A stretch of 64,000 nt of DNA from Streptomyces spinosisporus. GTDB lineage: Bacteria; Actinomycetota; Actinomycetes; Streptomycetales; Streptomycetaceae. Under the pieces are notes generated by a model. The model was given only the letters and a program-made list of their open reading frames with translations. It did no database searches and was not told the origin of the DNA. The stretch spans positions 186,001 through 250,000 of the forward strand of contig NZ_JALDAX010000013.1 of assembly GCF_022698145.1 (NCBI RefSeq). The letters are read 5' to 3'. Position numbers and translations under genes: made by a program. Below are positions 53,560 to 61,197 of the stretch, piece by piece; within the stretch, counting starts at the first letter, position 1, and every line of letters begins with the position of its first letter.

Positions 53560-55932
53560 ATGACAACTCTCGACGAACGTCACGGAGAGGGTGCACGAGA
53601 CGGGGACGGGGGCAGGGGCGAGATCGCCCTCGATCCGACCGGGACTCGGGGCCCGGCCACCGTCCCGCTGGATCTGCCCGGTGCCGCACTCTCCGACCAC
53701 ACAGGGTCCAAGGCCGCGAATCTCGCCCGTGCAGCCGCTGCCGGGCTGCCCGTTCTGCCCGGCTTCGTGATCCCGCACGGGGGCGGTGAGGACACCGTCG
53801 CCCTGCGGCGCGCCTGGCAGGAGCTCTCCGACGGCGGCGCCCGCCCGCTCGTCGTGCGCTCCTCCTCGCCGCAGGAGGACACGGAGGAGTCGTCGCTGGC
53901 GGGCCAGTTCGCCTCCGTGCTCGATGTGCGCGGCTGGCGCGCCTTCCGCGAGGCCGTACGCACCGTCCTCGACTCGGCCCGGCGGCCCGACGGGTCCACG
54001 GCGCCCATGGCCGTGCTGGTGCAGCCGATGCTCACCGCGCGCATCGGCGGGGTGATGTTCGGCGCCGATCCGGTCGAGGGGCGGGCCGACCGGATGCTGG
54101 TGAGCGTGGTGTGGGGCGGCCCGGACGGCCTGGTCAGCGGGGAGCAGGCGGGGACCAACCACTGGCTGAACCGGTACGGGCGGCTGCTGCGCACCGAGCC
54201 GTCGGACGCGGACTCGCCGCTCACGCGCACCGAACTGGCACGGTTGGCGCGGCTCGCCCGCAGGGCCCGGCGGGTGTTCGGCGGGCCGCAGGACATCGAG
54301 TTCGGGTTCGACGGGGAGGGACGGCTGTGGCTGTTCCAGAGCCGCCCCATCACCGCCATGGCGGCGCGGCCCGCACGCGGGGCACGGCTGCTGGGGCCCG
54401 GCCCGGTCGCGGAGACCCTGCCGGGGCAGCTGACACCGCTGGAGGCCGATCTGTGGGTGGCGCCCATGGCCCGCGGGCTCGCGGCCTCGCTCGACATCGG
54501 CGGCAGCGCGTCGCGCCGGCTGCTGCGGACGCAGCCGGTGGTCACGACCGTCGGCGGGAGAGCCGCCGCCGATCTGCGCCTGCTGGGAGCCGTGGCGCCG
54601 AAGCACCGCTGGCTGGCGCTGCTCAACCCGGCGCCGGGAGCGCGCAGGCTGGCCGCAGCCTGGCGGGTGGGCCGCCTCGGCGCTGCGCTGCCCGGCCTGG
54701 CGACGGATCTCCTGGCCGACGTCGACCGGCAGCTCGCGGAGATCCCGCCGCCCGCGGACTCCTCCCGCGCCGAACTCGTCACCGCCCTTCGCTGGAGCCG
54801 TGCCGTCCTGGTCTCCCTGCACGCGCAGGAGGCCCTGGCGGGAGCGCTTCTGCGCGACACTGCGCAGCGCCGCACCGCCGCGGGCGCCGCACTGACCGCC
54901 CTGGCCGACGCCCGCGCCCGCGGCGTCCCCGACGACCGGGTGACCGCCACCGACCCGGTGATCCTCGCGCTCACCGCCCCGGCCCTACGAGGCCCGGGCC
55001 GCCTGCCGGACGAACAGAGCGTGCCGCTTCAACGACGGCAGACGACGGCAGACCTGGGCCGGGAACCCGATGAACGGCATCACGCCGAGCAGACCCGGAA
55101 CGCGGTGCCGGCCCGGCACACGGAGCCCGCCGGGCACACGAAGCTTGCCCGGAACACGAAACCGGCCCCGCACACGCACCCAGCCCCAAACACCAATCCG
55201 GCCCGCCACAGGGAGCTCGCCCAAAACCCCGAACCCGCCCGGCACCCCCACGAACCCCACCCCACCGCCGACCTCCCACCCCGGACATACAAACCCCACC
55301 CCACCCCCAACCTCCCACCCCGCGAATCCCTCCGCCTGCGGATTCGTTGGATACAGGAACTGCAGGTGCGGCTGGTCCGGGAGGCCGGGGCGCGGTTGGG
55401 GCTCGATGTGGAGCGCGTCGGGCTGTTGCGCTGGCGGGAGTTGGCCGCCGTACTCGAAGGGGCCCCGCTGCCCGCCGATCTGCACGCGCGCGTGCCGGAC
55501 CCCGCGTCGCCGCCGCTTCCGGACGCGTTCCGGCTCGCGGCGGACGGCGTGGTCGTCGCCGAGCGGGCGGACCGGTCGGGCGACGGCACGCGGGGCGTGT
55601 CCTCGGGCCGCGCGGTCGGCACGGTCTGGGACGGGACGGGCCCACGGCCGCCGGACGCGGTCCTGGTCGTGCGCACCCTGGACCCCGCGCTCGCGCCGCT
55701 GCTGCCCGGGCTCGCCGCGCTGGTCGCCCAGACCGGCAGCCCACTGTCCCATCTCGCCGTGCTGGCAAGGGAGTTCGGGCTGCCCGCGGTGGTCGGCGCC
55801 ACGGACGCGGTGCACCGCTTCCCGCCCGGTTCCCGGCTCACCGTCGACGGCACGGCGGGCGACGTGCGACCGGGCGACGTACGACCGGGGGACGTACAAC
55901 CGGGCCACATACAACCGGGGGACACGCCATGA
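53560..55932 (+). CDS. PEP synthase/rifampin phosphotransferase-like protein
   Basis: A 790-residue protein with the PPDK-family layout. The N-terminal ATP-grasp region has GSKAANLARAAAAGLPVLPGF, VVRSSSPQEDTEESSLAGQF, GVMFGADPVEG and the closing DIEFGFDGEGRLWLFQSRPIT. The C-terminal swivelling domain has the phosphohistidine site GSPLSHLAVLAREFGLPAVVG (His731). The middle carries a Pro/His/Thr/Asn-rich repeat linker (~480-590) and the C-terminus ends in GDVRPGDVQPG repeats. Rph and PEP synthase transfer the beta-phosphate of ATP through this His; the acceptor here is unknown. The ATG has TGGAGGG 5 nt upstream; longer frames run into the intergenic repeats. Stop overlaps the next gene (ATGA). 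Confidence 0.82.
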   Translation: MTTLDERHGEGARDGDGGRGEIALDPTGTRGPATVPLDLPGAALSDHTGSKAANLARAAAAGLPVLPGFVIPHGGGEDTVALRRAWQELSDGGARPLVVRSSSPQEDTEESSLAGQFASVLDVRGWRAFREAVRTVLDSARRPDGSTAPMAVLVQPMLTARIGGVMFGADPVEGRADRMLVSVVWGGPDGLVSGEQAGTNHWLNRYGRLLRTEPSDADSPLTRTELARLARLARRARRVFGGPQDIEFGFDGEGRLWLFQSRPITAMAARPARGARLLGPGPVAETLPGQLTPLEADLWVAPMARGLAASLDIGGSASRRLLRTQPVVTTVGGRAAADLRLLGAVAPKHRWLALLNPAPGARRLAAAWRVGRLGAALPGLATDLLADVDRQLAEIPPPADSSRAELVTALRWSRAVLVSLHAQEALAGALLRDTAQRRTAAGAALTALADARARGVPDDRVTATDPVILALTAPALRGPGRLPDEQSVPLQRRQTTADLGREPDERHHAEQTRNAVPARHTEPAGHTKLARNTKPAPHTHPAPNTNPARHRELAQNPEPARHPHEPHPTADLPPRTYKPHPTPNLPPRESLRLRIRWIQELQVRLVREAGARLGLDVERVGLLRWRELAAVLEGAPLPADLHARVPDPASPPLPDAFRLAADGVVVAERADRSGDGTRGVSSGRAVGTVWDGTGPRPPDAVLVVRTLDPALAPLLPGLAALVAQTGSPLSHLAVLAREFGLPAVVGATDAVHRFPPGSRLTVDGTAGDVRPGDVRPGDVQPGHIQPGDTP
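55105..55255. repeat. In-gene 18-bp minisatellite (linker of the PEP-synthase-like protein)
   Basis: About seven or eight 18-bp units encode six-residue repeats such as GHTKLA, RNTKPA, PHTHPA, PNTNPA. A second tract, five 15-bp units encoding GDVRPG-type repeats, is at 55859-55928. Both keep the frame open. Confidence 0.85.
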
Positions 55933-56849
55933 GAAGGATCGCCTACGTCTTCGGAGGTCTGGCCGCGGCCGGGGCCGGTACCTATCTCGTCGTCTACCTG
56001 TACCGGTGGCAGTGGCAGCGGGCCATGCTCTGCGGGGTGCTGCTGCTGGTCGTCGAGGTGATGCTGCTCGGCATCGTGCTGCTGGGGCGGCTGACCCGGA
56101 TCGAGGAACGCCTGCGCGACAGCGACCGGCGGCAGCGGGAGGCGGCCGCGCGTCAGGACGACGTACTGGCGCGGCTGCGCGCCGAGCCCGCGCGGGAGCC
56201 GGGCGGCCGGTTCCGGTGGCTCGACGACTCGGTGGACCGTACGTATGTCTTCGTGCCGGTCCTCATGGTCACCGGTGTGCTGCTGTCCGGGCTCGCCTGG
56301 GTGGTGCAGCGGATCGCGTCGGCGACCGCGCGGCCGGCGGAGCGCCGGCTCGCCGGGCGGCTCGCCGTCCTGTCGGCGCCGGGCCCGGCCGTGTACGACG
56401 ACCTGGAGGACCTGCCGCCGCTGGGCCCGGCGCGCTCACCGCGCCGTGTCGCGCGCGTGGCGGTGGTGACCGTGGTAGGTGCCGCCCTGCTCACCGCGCT
56501 CGTCGTGGGGCTCGCCCAGCTCACCCAGACCCGGGAGGAGGCGGCCGCCGCCAACGAGGCGACCTCCGTGCTCCTCCAGGTGGACATGCGCGGCGGTACG
56601 GCCGCGACGGCCGACCGGCGCGCCCTCGCCGCGGAGCAGGTCTGGGAGCGCTGCCGTGACTCCACGTCCGTACCGCTGCGTCACGCCGCGCTCGCCGACC
56701 TGGGCGACGGCGTGTACGCCGGGGTCGTACGGCCCGCCCTCACCCCGCACGACCGGATGCGGCTGCGCGGCTGCCTGGAGGACGCGACCCTCGACCGCGC
56801 CCACCTCACGGTGATGGCCATCGGAGACGCGGACGCGGACGACGACTGA
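55929..56849 (+). CDS. Membrane protein of unknown function
   Basis: A 306-residue protein with transmembrane segments at about 5-22, 33-52, 111-130 and 178-197 and a coiled-coil-like stretch at 52-85 (RLTRIEERLRDSDRRQREAAARQDDVL). The C-terminal ~100 residues form a soluble domain with DMRGGTAATADRRALAAEQVWERC and an acidic end. No family is recognised. Its start overlaps the stop of the PEP-synthase-like gene (ATGA), so the two are coupled and may act together. Confidence 0.75.
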   Translation: MRRIAYVFGGLAAAGAGTYLVVYLYRWQWQRAMLCGVLLLVVEVMLLGIVLLGRLTRIEERLRDSDRRQREAAARQDDVLARLRAEPAREPGGRFRWLDDSVDRTYVFVPVLMVTGVLLSGLAWVVQRIASATARPAERRLAGRLAVLSAPGPAVYDDLEDLPPLGPARSPRRVARVAVVTVVGAALLTALVVGLAQLTQTREEAAAANEATSVLLQVDMRGGTAATADRRALAAEQVWERCRDSTSVPLRHAALADLGDGVYAGVVRPALTPHDRMRLRGCLEDATLDRAHLTVMAIGDADADDD

Positions 56850-56970
56850 GACGAACGCCCGCCTTCGCACCCTGTAAGACCTGCATACACACACGTACAC
56901 GGACAAGACGGTTATCCCGGGTGCGGGCTACCATGCGAGGGCTCCCCGTCCCCCACCCCGTCGGTCGCCC

Positions 56971-57675
56971 ATGGCTGTTCTCACCGCAACGCTGCCCCGC
57001 CCTGCCTTCCGCAAGCGCCCCCTCGCACGGCGCACGCTACGGATCCTCATGGCCGCGGCCGTCGGATACGTCGCACTGTGGGCCACCGGCGCCCTGGGCA
57101 TCCTGGCCCTGTCGTACTGGGCCCGCGAGGAGACGCCCGCGCCGCCCGGGACCCGCACGCTGCAGGGCGTCCACCACTTCCAGCCCGTGGACGTCGACGG
57201 CCGGCTCTGGCGCGGCGCCGCCCCCTCCCCCGCCGGTTACCGCGCGTTGGCGAGCATGGGCTTCACGACGGTCGTCGACCTGCGCGCGGAGGACCTGAGC
57301 GCGGCACAGCTCGCGGGACCCGGCCGGGCCGGTCTGAAGACCGTGCGGCTGCCGATCCGCGACGGGCAGACACCCAGGCCCGAGCAGGTGCGGCGCCTCC
57401 TCGACGTGGTCGCGCGGGCGCAGGGGAAGGTGTTCGTGCACTGCGGCGCCGGAGTCGGCCGTACGGGCACGATGGCGGCGGCGTATCTCGTGCAGACCGG
57501 ACAGCAGTCGTCCGCGGCGGCGGTCCGCCGCAATCTCGCGGTCGGACCGCCGTCGATCGAGCAGATCTACTACGGCCTGAACCTCACGCCCACCAGGGCC
57601 GAGCAGCCACCGCTCCCGGTGGTGGTGGTCAGCCGGCTGGTGGACGCCCCACGGCGCATGTGGTCGTGGGTGTGA
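56971..57675 (+). CDS. Membrane-anchored dual-specificity/tyrosine phosphatase
   Basis: A 234-residue protein. Residues 1-25 are basic, 26-50 form one transmembrane helix, and the rest is a cysteine-dependent phosphatase domain: FTTVVDLRAED at the N-side, a loop with LPIRDGQTP, and the P-loop VHCGAGVGRTGTMAAAYL (CX5R). The catalytic Cys and Arg are intact, and the Asp general acid could be in PIRDGQTP. Substrate (protein phosphotyrosine or phosphoinositide-like) is unknown. The catalytic domain is predicted on the far side of a single N-terminal anchor; orientation is uncertain. Confidence 0.87.
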   Translation: MAVLTATLPRPAFRKRPLARRTLRILMAAAVGYVALWATGALGILALSYWAREETPAPPGTRTLQGVHHFQPVDVDGRLWRGAAPSPAGYRALASMGFTTVVDLRAEDLSAAQLAGPGRAGLKTVRLPIRDGQTPRPEQVRRLLDVVARAQGKVFVHCGAGVGRTGTMAAAYLVQTGQQSSAAAVRRNLAVGPPSIEQIYYGLNLTPTRAEQPPLPVVVVSRLVDAPRRMWSWV

Positions 57676-57724
57676 CGTACGCCGGGCCGCGGGGACACGA
57701 CCCGGCGCCACGAGCACGTACGGA

Positions 57725-58531
57725 CTACGGCTTGCGCCCCACCGCCCCGTACCCCGGGATCACCCCGTCGTCCTGACCGGGAACCGGCTCGCCCAGTTCG
57801 GGATGCCACAGGTGCGGCACCTCGACGCCGGGTTCGACGAGTTCGAGGCCGTCGAAGAAGCGCGTGAACTCCTCGCGGGAGCGCAGGGCCAGGGTGACGC
57901 CCGCCGCCTTGAGCTTCTCGGTCGCGGCCCGCGACTCCTCGGGGGTGAAGTCGGCGGTCGCATGGCTTGCCACCAGGTAGCTCCCGGAGGGGAGTTGGGA
58001 CAGCAGCCGGCCGACCAGCTCGTGTGCGCCGTCCTCGTCGGAGACGAAGTGGAGCAGCGCGATGAGCGAGAGGGCCACCGGGCGGTCGAAGTCCAGGGTC
58101 GCGCGTGCACCGGCCAGGACGGCGTCCGGGTCGCGGACGTCGGCCTGCAGATACTCCGTGACGCCCTCGTCCGTGCCCTTGAGCAGGGCGGCGGCGTGGG
58201 CGAGCACGATCGGGTCGTTGTCGCAGTAGACGACGCGGGCCTCGGGTGCGATCTCCTGGGCGATCCGGTGGAGGTTGGGCTCGGTGGGGATGCCGGTGCC
58301 GACATCGAGGAACTGCCGCACCCCGTGCTCGGCCAGCCAGCGTGTGGTGCGGTGCATGAAGGCCCGGTTGACCCGCGCCATCACCGGCACACGCGGGTCG
58401 AGGGCGAGCATCTGGCGGCCCATGGCCTCGTCGACCGGGTAGTTGTCCTTGCCGCCCAGGTACCAGTCGTACATCCGGGCGGGGTGGGGTCTGCTCGTGT
58501 CGATCGTCGGCGGGGGCTGCTGCCCGGTCAT
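57725..58531 (-). CDS. SAM-dependent methyltransferase (DUF574/Methyltransf_19)
   Basis: A 268-residue protein of the actinobacteria-specific DUF574 family: HPARMYDWYLGGKDNYPVDEAMG at the N-terminus, motif I QFLDVGTGIPTEPNLHRIAQ, VVYCDNDPIVLAHAAALL, and VALSLIALLHFVSDEDGAHELV. Members are numerous in Streptomyces and often lie near XRE/DUF397 regulators, as here; substrates are unknown. ATG at 58531 has CTGGAG about 7 nt upstream; an in-frame TTG nine codons earlier is less likely. Confidence 0.9.
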   Translation of the reverse strand: MTGQQPPPTIDTSRPHPARMYDWYLGGKDNYPVDEAMGRQMLALDPRVPVMARVNRAFMHRTTRWLAEHGVRQFLDVGTGIPTEPNLHRIAQEIAPEARVVYCDNDPIVLAHAAALLKGTDEGVTEYLQADVRDPDAVLAGARATLDFDRPVALSLIALLHFVSDEDGAHELVGRLLSQLPSGSYLVASHATADFTPEESRAATEKLKAAGVTLALRSREEFTRFFDGLELVEPGVEVPHLWHPELGEPVPGQDDGVIPGYGAVGRKP

Positions 58532-58630
58532 GACGGACTCCAGGGATGTCTGCCGCAAATCAAGGTCAACTCAGTGCCAAATCAAGGGTGGTAGGGATGT
58601 GACGGAACAACAGAAGCTGAAAAACGGGCC

Positions 58631-58885
58631 TCACGACAGCAGAAAGTCGGCCTCACCCGCCTTGGCGCCCTCGATGAAGGCCGTCATCTCGTCGCTGGTG
58701 TAGATCAGCGCCGGGCCGTCCGGGTCGGTGGACTGGCGGACGGCGATCCGGCCGTCGGCGAGCTTCATCGCCTCCAGGCAGTTCCCGCCGTTGCCGCCGC
58801 TCCACGGCTTGTGCCAGCCCTCGCTGCCCAACTCCCGCGCGGGCATGCCGTTGTAGACGTGTTTGCGCGGCTTGATGCGATCCAT
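58631..58885 (-). CDS. DUF397-domain small protein
   Basis: An 84-residue protein. The DUF397 core is GWHKPWSGGNGGNCLEAMKLADGRIAVRQSTDPDGPALIYTSDEMTAFIEGAKAGEAD. DUF397 proteins pair with XRE regulators in the many whiJ-like clusters of streptomycetes and are thought to modulate the regulator; BldB is a distant relative. Its ATG directly abuts the stop of the XRE gene (TGA|ATG), so the pair is translationally coupled. Confidence 0.92.
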   Translation of the reverse strand: MDRIKPRKHVYNGMPARELGSEGWHKPWSGGNGGNCLEAMKLADGRIAVRQSTDPDGPALIYTSDEMTAFIEGAKAGEADFLLS

Positions 58886-59746
58886 TCACAACTCCTTGCG
58901 GAGATCCCGGAGGATCTCCTTCGTGCGATGTGCCGTAGCGGCCTGCGCCGCCATGCGGTCCATGACCTCGAGGTGGGTCGCCACCTCGGAACGCGCGTCG
59001 AGGTAGACCGCGCCGGTCAGGTACTCGCTGTAGACCATGTCCGGCAGTTCTGACATGGCAAATCGGAACAGCACGAAGGGCCCGTACGTGCCGGGGTGCG
59101 GCCCGTTGGTGAAGGGCGCGACCTGCAGCGTCACGTTGGGCAGCTTCGTGGCGTCGAGCAGTCTGTCGATCTGAGCACGCATCACCTCCGGGCCGCCCAC
59201 CGGGCGGCGCAATGCGGTCTCGTCCATGACGGCCCAGAAACGGGGCGCTCCCTGACGTGTGAGCAGTTCCTGGCGCTGTATGCGCAGGGCGACATGGCGC
59301 TCGATGTCTTCAGGCCTGGTCTGACCGATCGCGCCCAGCTTGAGCACTCCGCGCGCGTAGTCCTCGGTCTGCAGCAGGCCAGGCACGAAGTGCGGGTCGT
59401 AGGAGCGGATGAGGGCGGCCGCCCCCTCCAGGCTGACGTACATGGAGAACCAGCCCGGCAGAATGTCGTGAAACCGCTGCCACCAGCCGGGCCTGTTGGC
59501 CTCCTCGGCCAACTGCACGAAGGCCACGGCCTCCTCGTCGGAGACGCCGTAGGACTTCAGCAGCAACTGCAGGTAGGGGATCTTGAGGGAGACCTCCGCC
59601 ATCTCCATGCGGCGGACCGTCGCCGGGGCGACGCGGAGGATGCGGGCGGCCTCCTCGCGCTTGAGCCCCGCGCGCTCCCGCAGATCCAGCAGACGGCGAC
59701 CGAGGACGACTTGACCGACCGTCGGCGCGGACCGCGGTTCGCTCAC
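58886..59746 (-). CDS. WhiJ-like XRE-family transcriptional regulator (DUF5753)
   Basis: A 286-residue regulator. The N-terminal HTH (VVLGRRLLDLRERAGLKREEAARILRVAPATVRRMEMAEVSL) is followed by the DUF5753 ligand-like domain (PGWFSMYVSLEGAAALIRSYDPHFVPGLLQTEDYARGVL ... TNGPHPGTYGPFVLFRF ... DMVYSEYLTGAVYLD). This is the whiJ-family architecture. GTG at 59746 with GGAGGTGGAGC upstream gives the usual N-terminus VSEPRSAPT. It is divergent from the ATPase gene, and the shared 270-bp region has two inverted repeats and a direct repeat. Confidence 0.92.
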   Translation of the reverse strand: MSEPRSAPTVGQVVLGRRLLDLRERAGLKREEAARILRVAPATVRRMEMAEVSLKIPYLQLLLKSYGVSDEEAVAFVQLAEEANRPGWWQRFHDILPGWFSMYVSLEGAAALIRSYDPHFVPGLLQTEDYARGVLKLGAIGQTRPEDIERHVALRIQRQELLTRQGAPRFWAVMDETALRRPVGGPEVMRAQIDRLLDATKLPNVTLQVAPFTNGPHPGTYGPFVLFRFAMSELPDMVYSEYLTGAVYLDARSEVATHLEVMDRMAAQAATAHRTKEILRDLRKEL

Positions 59747-59845
59747 GCTCCACCTCCACCACGTCGTGTACGTCCCTGTCGTCGCCGACAGGGCGGCCAC
59801 CAGGGCCCTGGCCTGCCGCACCAGCATGCTCACAGCCATACGGCG

Positions 59846-59869
59846 CCATTCGAAGACCCATTCGAAGAC
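59846..59869. repeat. Perfect 12-bp direct repeat in the XRE-gene leader
   Basis: CCATTCGAAGAC occurs twice back to back. Each unit contains the palindrome TTCGAA, so two dyads are spaced 12 bp apart, about one helical turn, upstream of the regulator start. Could be an operator pair for the regulator itself. Confidence 0.6.
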
Positions 59870-59955
59870 CTGTACGGATCTCCGTTGATCCCAACTGGCG
59901 CCGCTCAAGATGCTGTTGCGAGCAGTGTGCCACGGCATTTCACAGCGTCACACAG

Positions 59956-59991
59956 CACTCTGCATTTTTCAGAGTGACACTTGCCAAGTGT
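59956..59991 (+). promoter_or_regulatory. Two adjacent inverted repeats at the divergent XRE/ATPase promoter
   Basis: CACTCTG (59956-59962) pairs with CAGAGTG (59970-59976), and directly after it ACACTTG-C-CAAGTGT (59977-59991) is a 15-bp dyad. The second contains TTGCCA (59981-59986), which with GATAGT (60004-60009) at 17-nt spacing forms a plausible -35/-10 promoter for the ATPase gene. A regulator bound there would block RNA polymerase. Confidence 0.65.
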
Positions 59992-60016
59992 TCACGGCGG
60001 GGCGATAGTGGCAAGC

Positions 60017-60634
60017 GTGATTCCGTCCGCGCCCTTAGGAACAGACGCTGCCGCAGGCCGCCTGCCCGGTCTCGGTACCGCCGCGGAGGTGGCGCCCGAC
60101 AGGGCCGCCGCCGAACGCCGGTTCCGTTTCGAGCTGGCCGCACATCCGGGCTCTCCAGCGCAGGCCAGACGCCTGACGAGGGCCCGGTTGAACGTGTGGT
60201 CGGTGTGCGAGGACATCTGTGACACCGCCGCGCTGGTGATCTCCGAGCTGGTCACCAACGCCCTCGTGCACACGGCGAGCAGCCACATAGTCTGCGAGCT
60301 GCACGACGGCGACGAACTGGTGCGCATCACCGTGCGTGACCAGGGCTGCGCGCCGGGCGAACCCCATCCCTCGCCCGCGCGGCCCGAGGAGGAGCACGGG
60401 AGGGGACTGCTCCTCATCGACGCGCTCTGTGAGGCATGGGGCGCGCATGAGAACGGCCCGGGACTGCTGGTCTGGGCGGAGCTGCCGCGCAAGCCCGTTC
60501 CGGGCCACGACTGCGGGCCCTGCAACGACCTGGGCTGGGGAGCCCGCCCCAAGCCGGGCTCGGCCGGCGGCCCGGGGGACGAGGACGGGACGGACGCACA
60601 CGGACGGTTCGGGACAGGAGGCACATGGCGGTGA
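60017..60634 (+). CDS. AbaA/SpoIIAB-like ATP-binding protein with a bldA-type TTA codon
   Basis: A 205-residue GHKL-fold ATPase like anti-sigma-factor kinases: N-box SELVTNALVHT (Asn81), G1 box VRDQGCAPG and G2 box GRGLLLIDALCEAWG. The C-terminus has a Gly/Pro-rich tail. The GTG at 60017 is chosen because it lies 7 nt after the GATAGT -10 (leaderless geometry); an in-frame GTG at 60008 overlaps the -10 itself. Codon 7 is TTA (60035-60037), the rare Leu codon read only by the bldA tRNA, so translation should depend on development. Part of a whiJ-like module with the divergent XRE/DUF397 pair. Overlaps the next gene by 10 nt. Confidence 0.87.
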   Translation: MIPSAPLGTDAAAGRLPGLGTAAEVAPDRAAAERRFRFELAAHPGSPAQARRLTRARLNVWSVCEDICDTAALVISELVTNALVHTASSHIVCELHDGDELVRITVRDQGCAPGEPHPSPARPEEEHGRGLLLIDALCEAWGAHENGPGLLVWAELPRKPVPGHDCGPCNDLGWGARPKPGSAGGPGDEDGTDAHGRFGTGGTWR

Positions 60635-61065
60635 GGGCAGGGTCCGGCCGCCAGGTGCTGAGCCTGGACACGCTCGTCCGACTGCGGCGCGGTCTGCACA
60701 CGCCGGGTACGCCCCGGCGGCTGCAGGTGCCCGACGGCATGACGGCCCCGCTGGGCTGCGACGCGGTGGAGATTCCCGCCCGTCTCGGCCCACTGGTGCT
60801 GCCGCGGCTGCCACGTGTGGGGTGTGTGTACGCCGATGACACGCACTGGTGGTGGCTCGTCCCGTCCGACTCCGACTACGCGCTGGAGTGGCCGGCGCCC
60901 ACGCAGTACGCCGCCGGGGCGGTAGTTCCGGACGCCCCGGCGGTCCCCGACCTCATCCACCGGCCGACCGGCACGGTGCCGTACACCCCGCCGATCCCGC
61001 TGTATCTGGCCGTGTGCCTGGTGACGGGGACGACCCCGACCTGGTCCCGGTCGGCCGTCGCGTAG
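60625..61065 (+). CDS. Conserved hypothetical protein coupled to the ATPase gene
   Basis: A 146-residue protein without a recognised domain. It reads as a compact beta-rich protein with a Trp cluster (DDTHWWWLVPSDSDYALEWP) and a Pro-rich C-terminal part (HRPTGTVPYTPPIPLYLAVCLVTG). GGAGG lies 5 nt before the ATG and it overlaps the ATPase gene by 10 nt, so both are made together; similar small proteins follow AbaA-like ATPases in other streptomycete clusters, as far as I recall. Confidence 0.75.
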   Translation: MAVRAGSGRQVLSLDTLVRLRRGLHTPGTPRRLQVPDGMTAPLGCDAVEIPARLGPLVLPRLPRVGCVYADDTHWWWLVPSDSDYALEWPAPTQYAAGAVVPDAPAVPDLIHRPTGTVPYTPPIPLYLAVCLVTGTTPTWSRSAVA

Positions 61066-61197
61066 ACCGTGACCGCCTGACCACCGGGCGCCCCGAGGCG
61101 TGCGCCCGCGCGCTCACCCCTTTTGACATGCGCTCTCCCCCGAGGGTCCCGGCCCGGCGATAGTGGCCGTTCGTCGACGAGGATCGGGGGGCCGGCG

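Noticed and set aside
60008..60010. GTG at 60008 as start of the AbaA-like ATPase
   Set aside because: It overlaps the predicted GATAGT -10; the GTG at 60017 has leaderless spacing. The TTA codon is included with either start.
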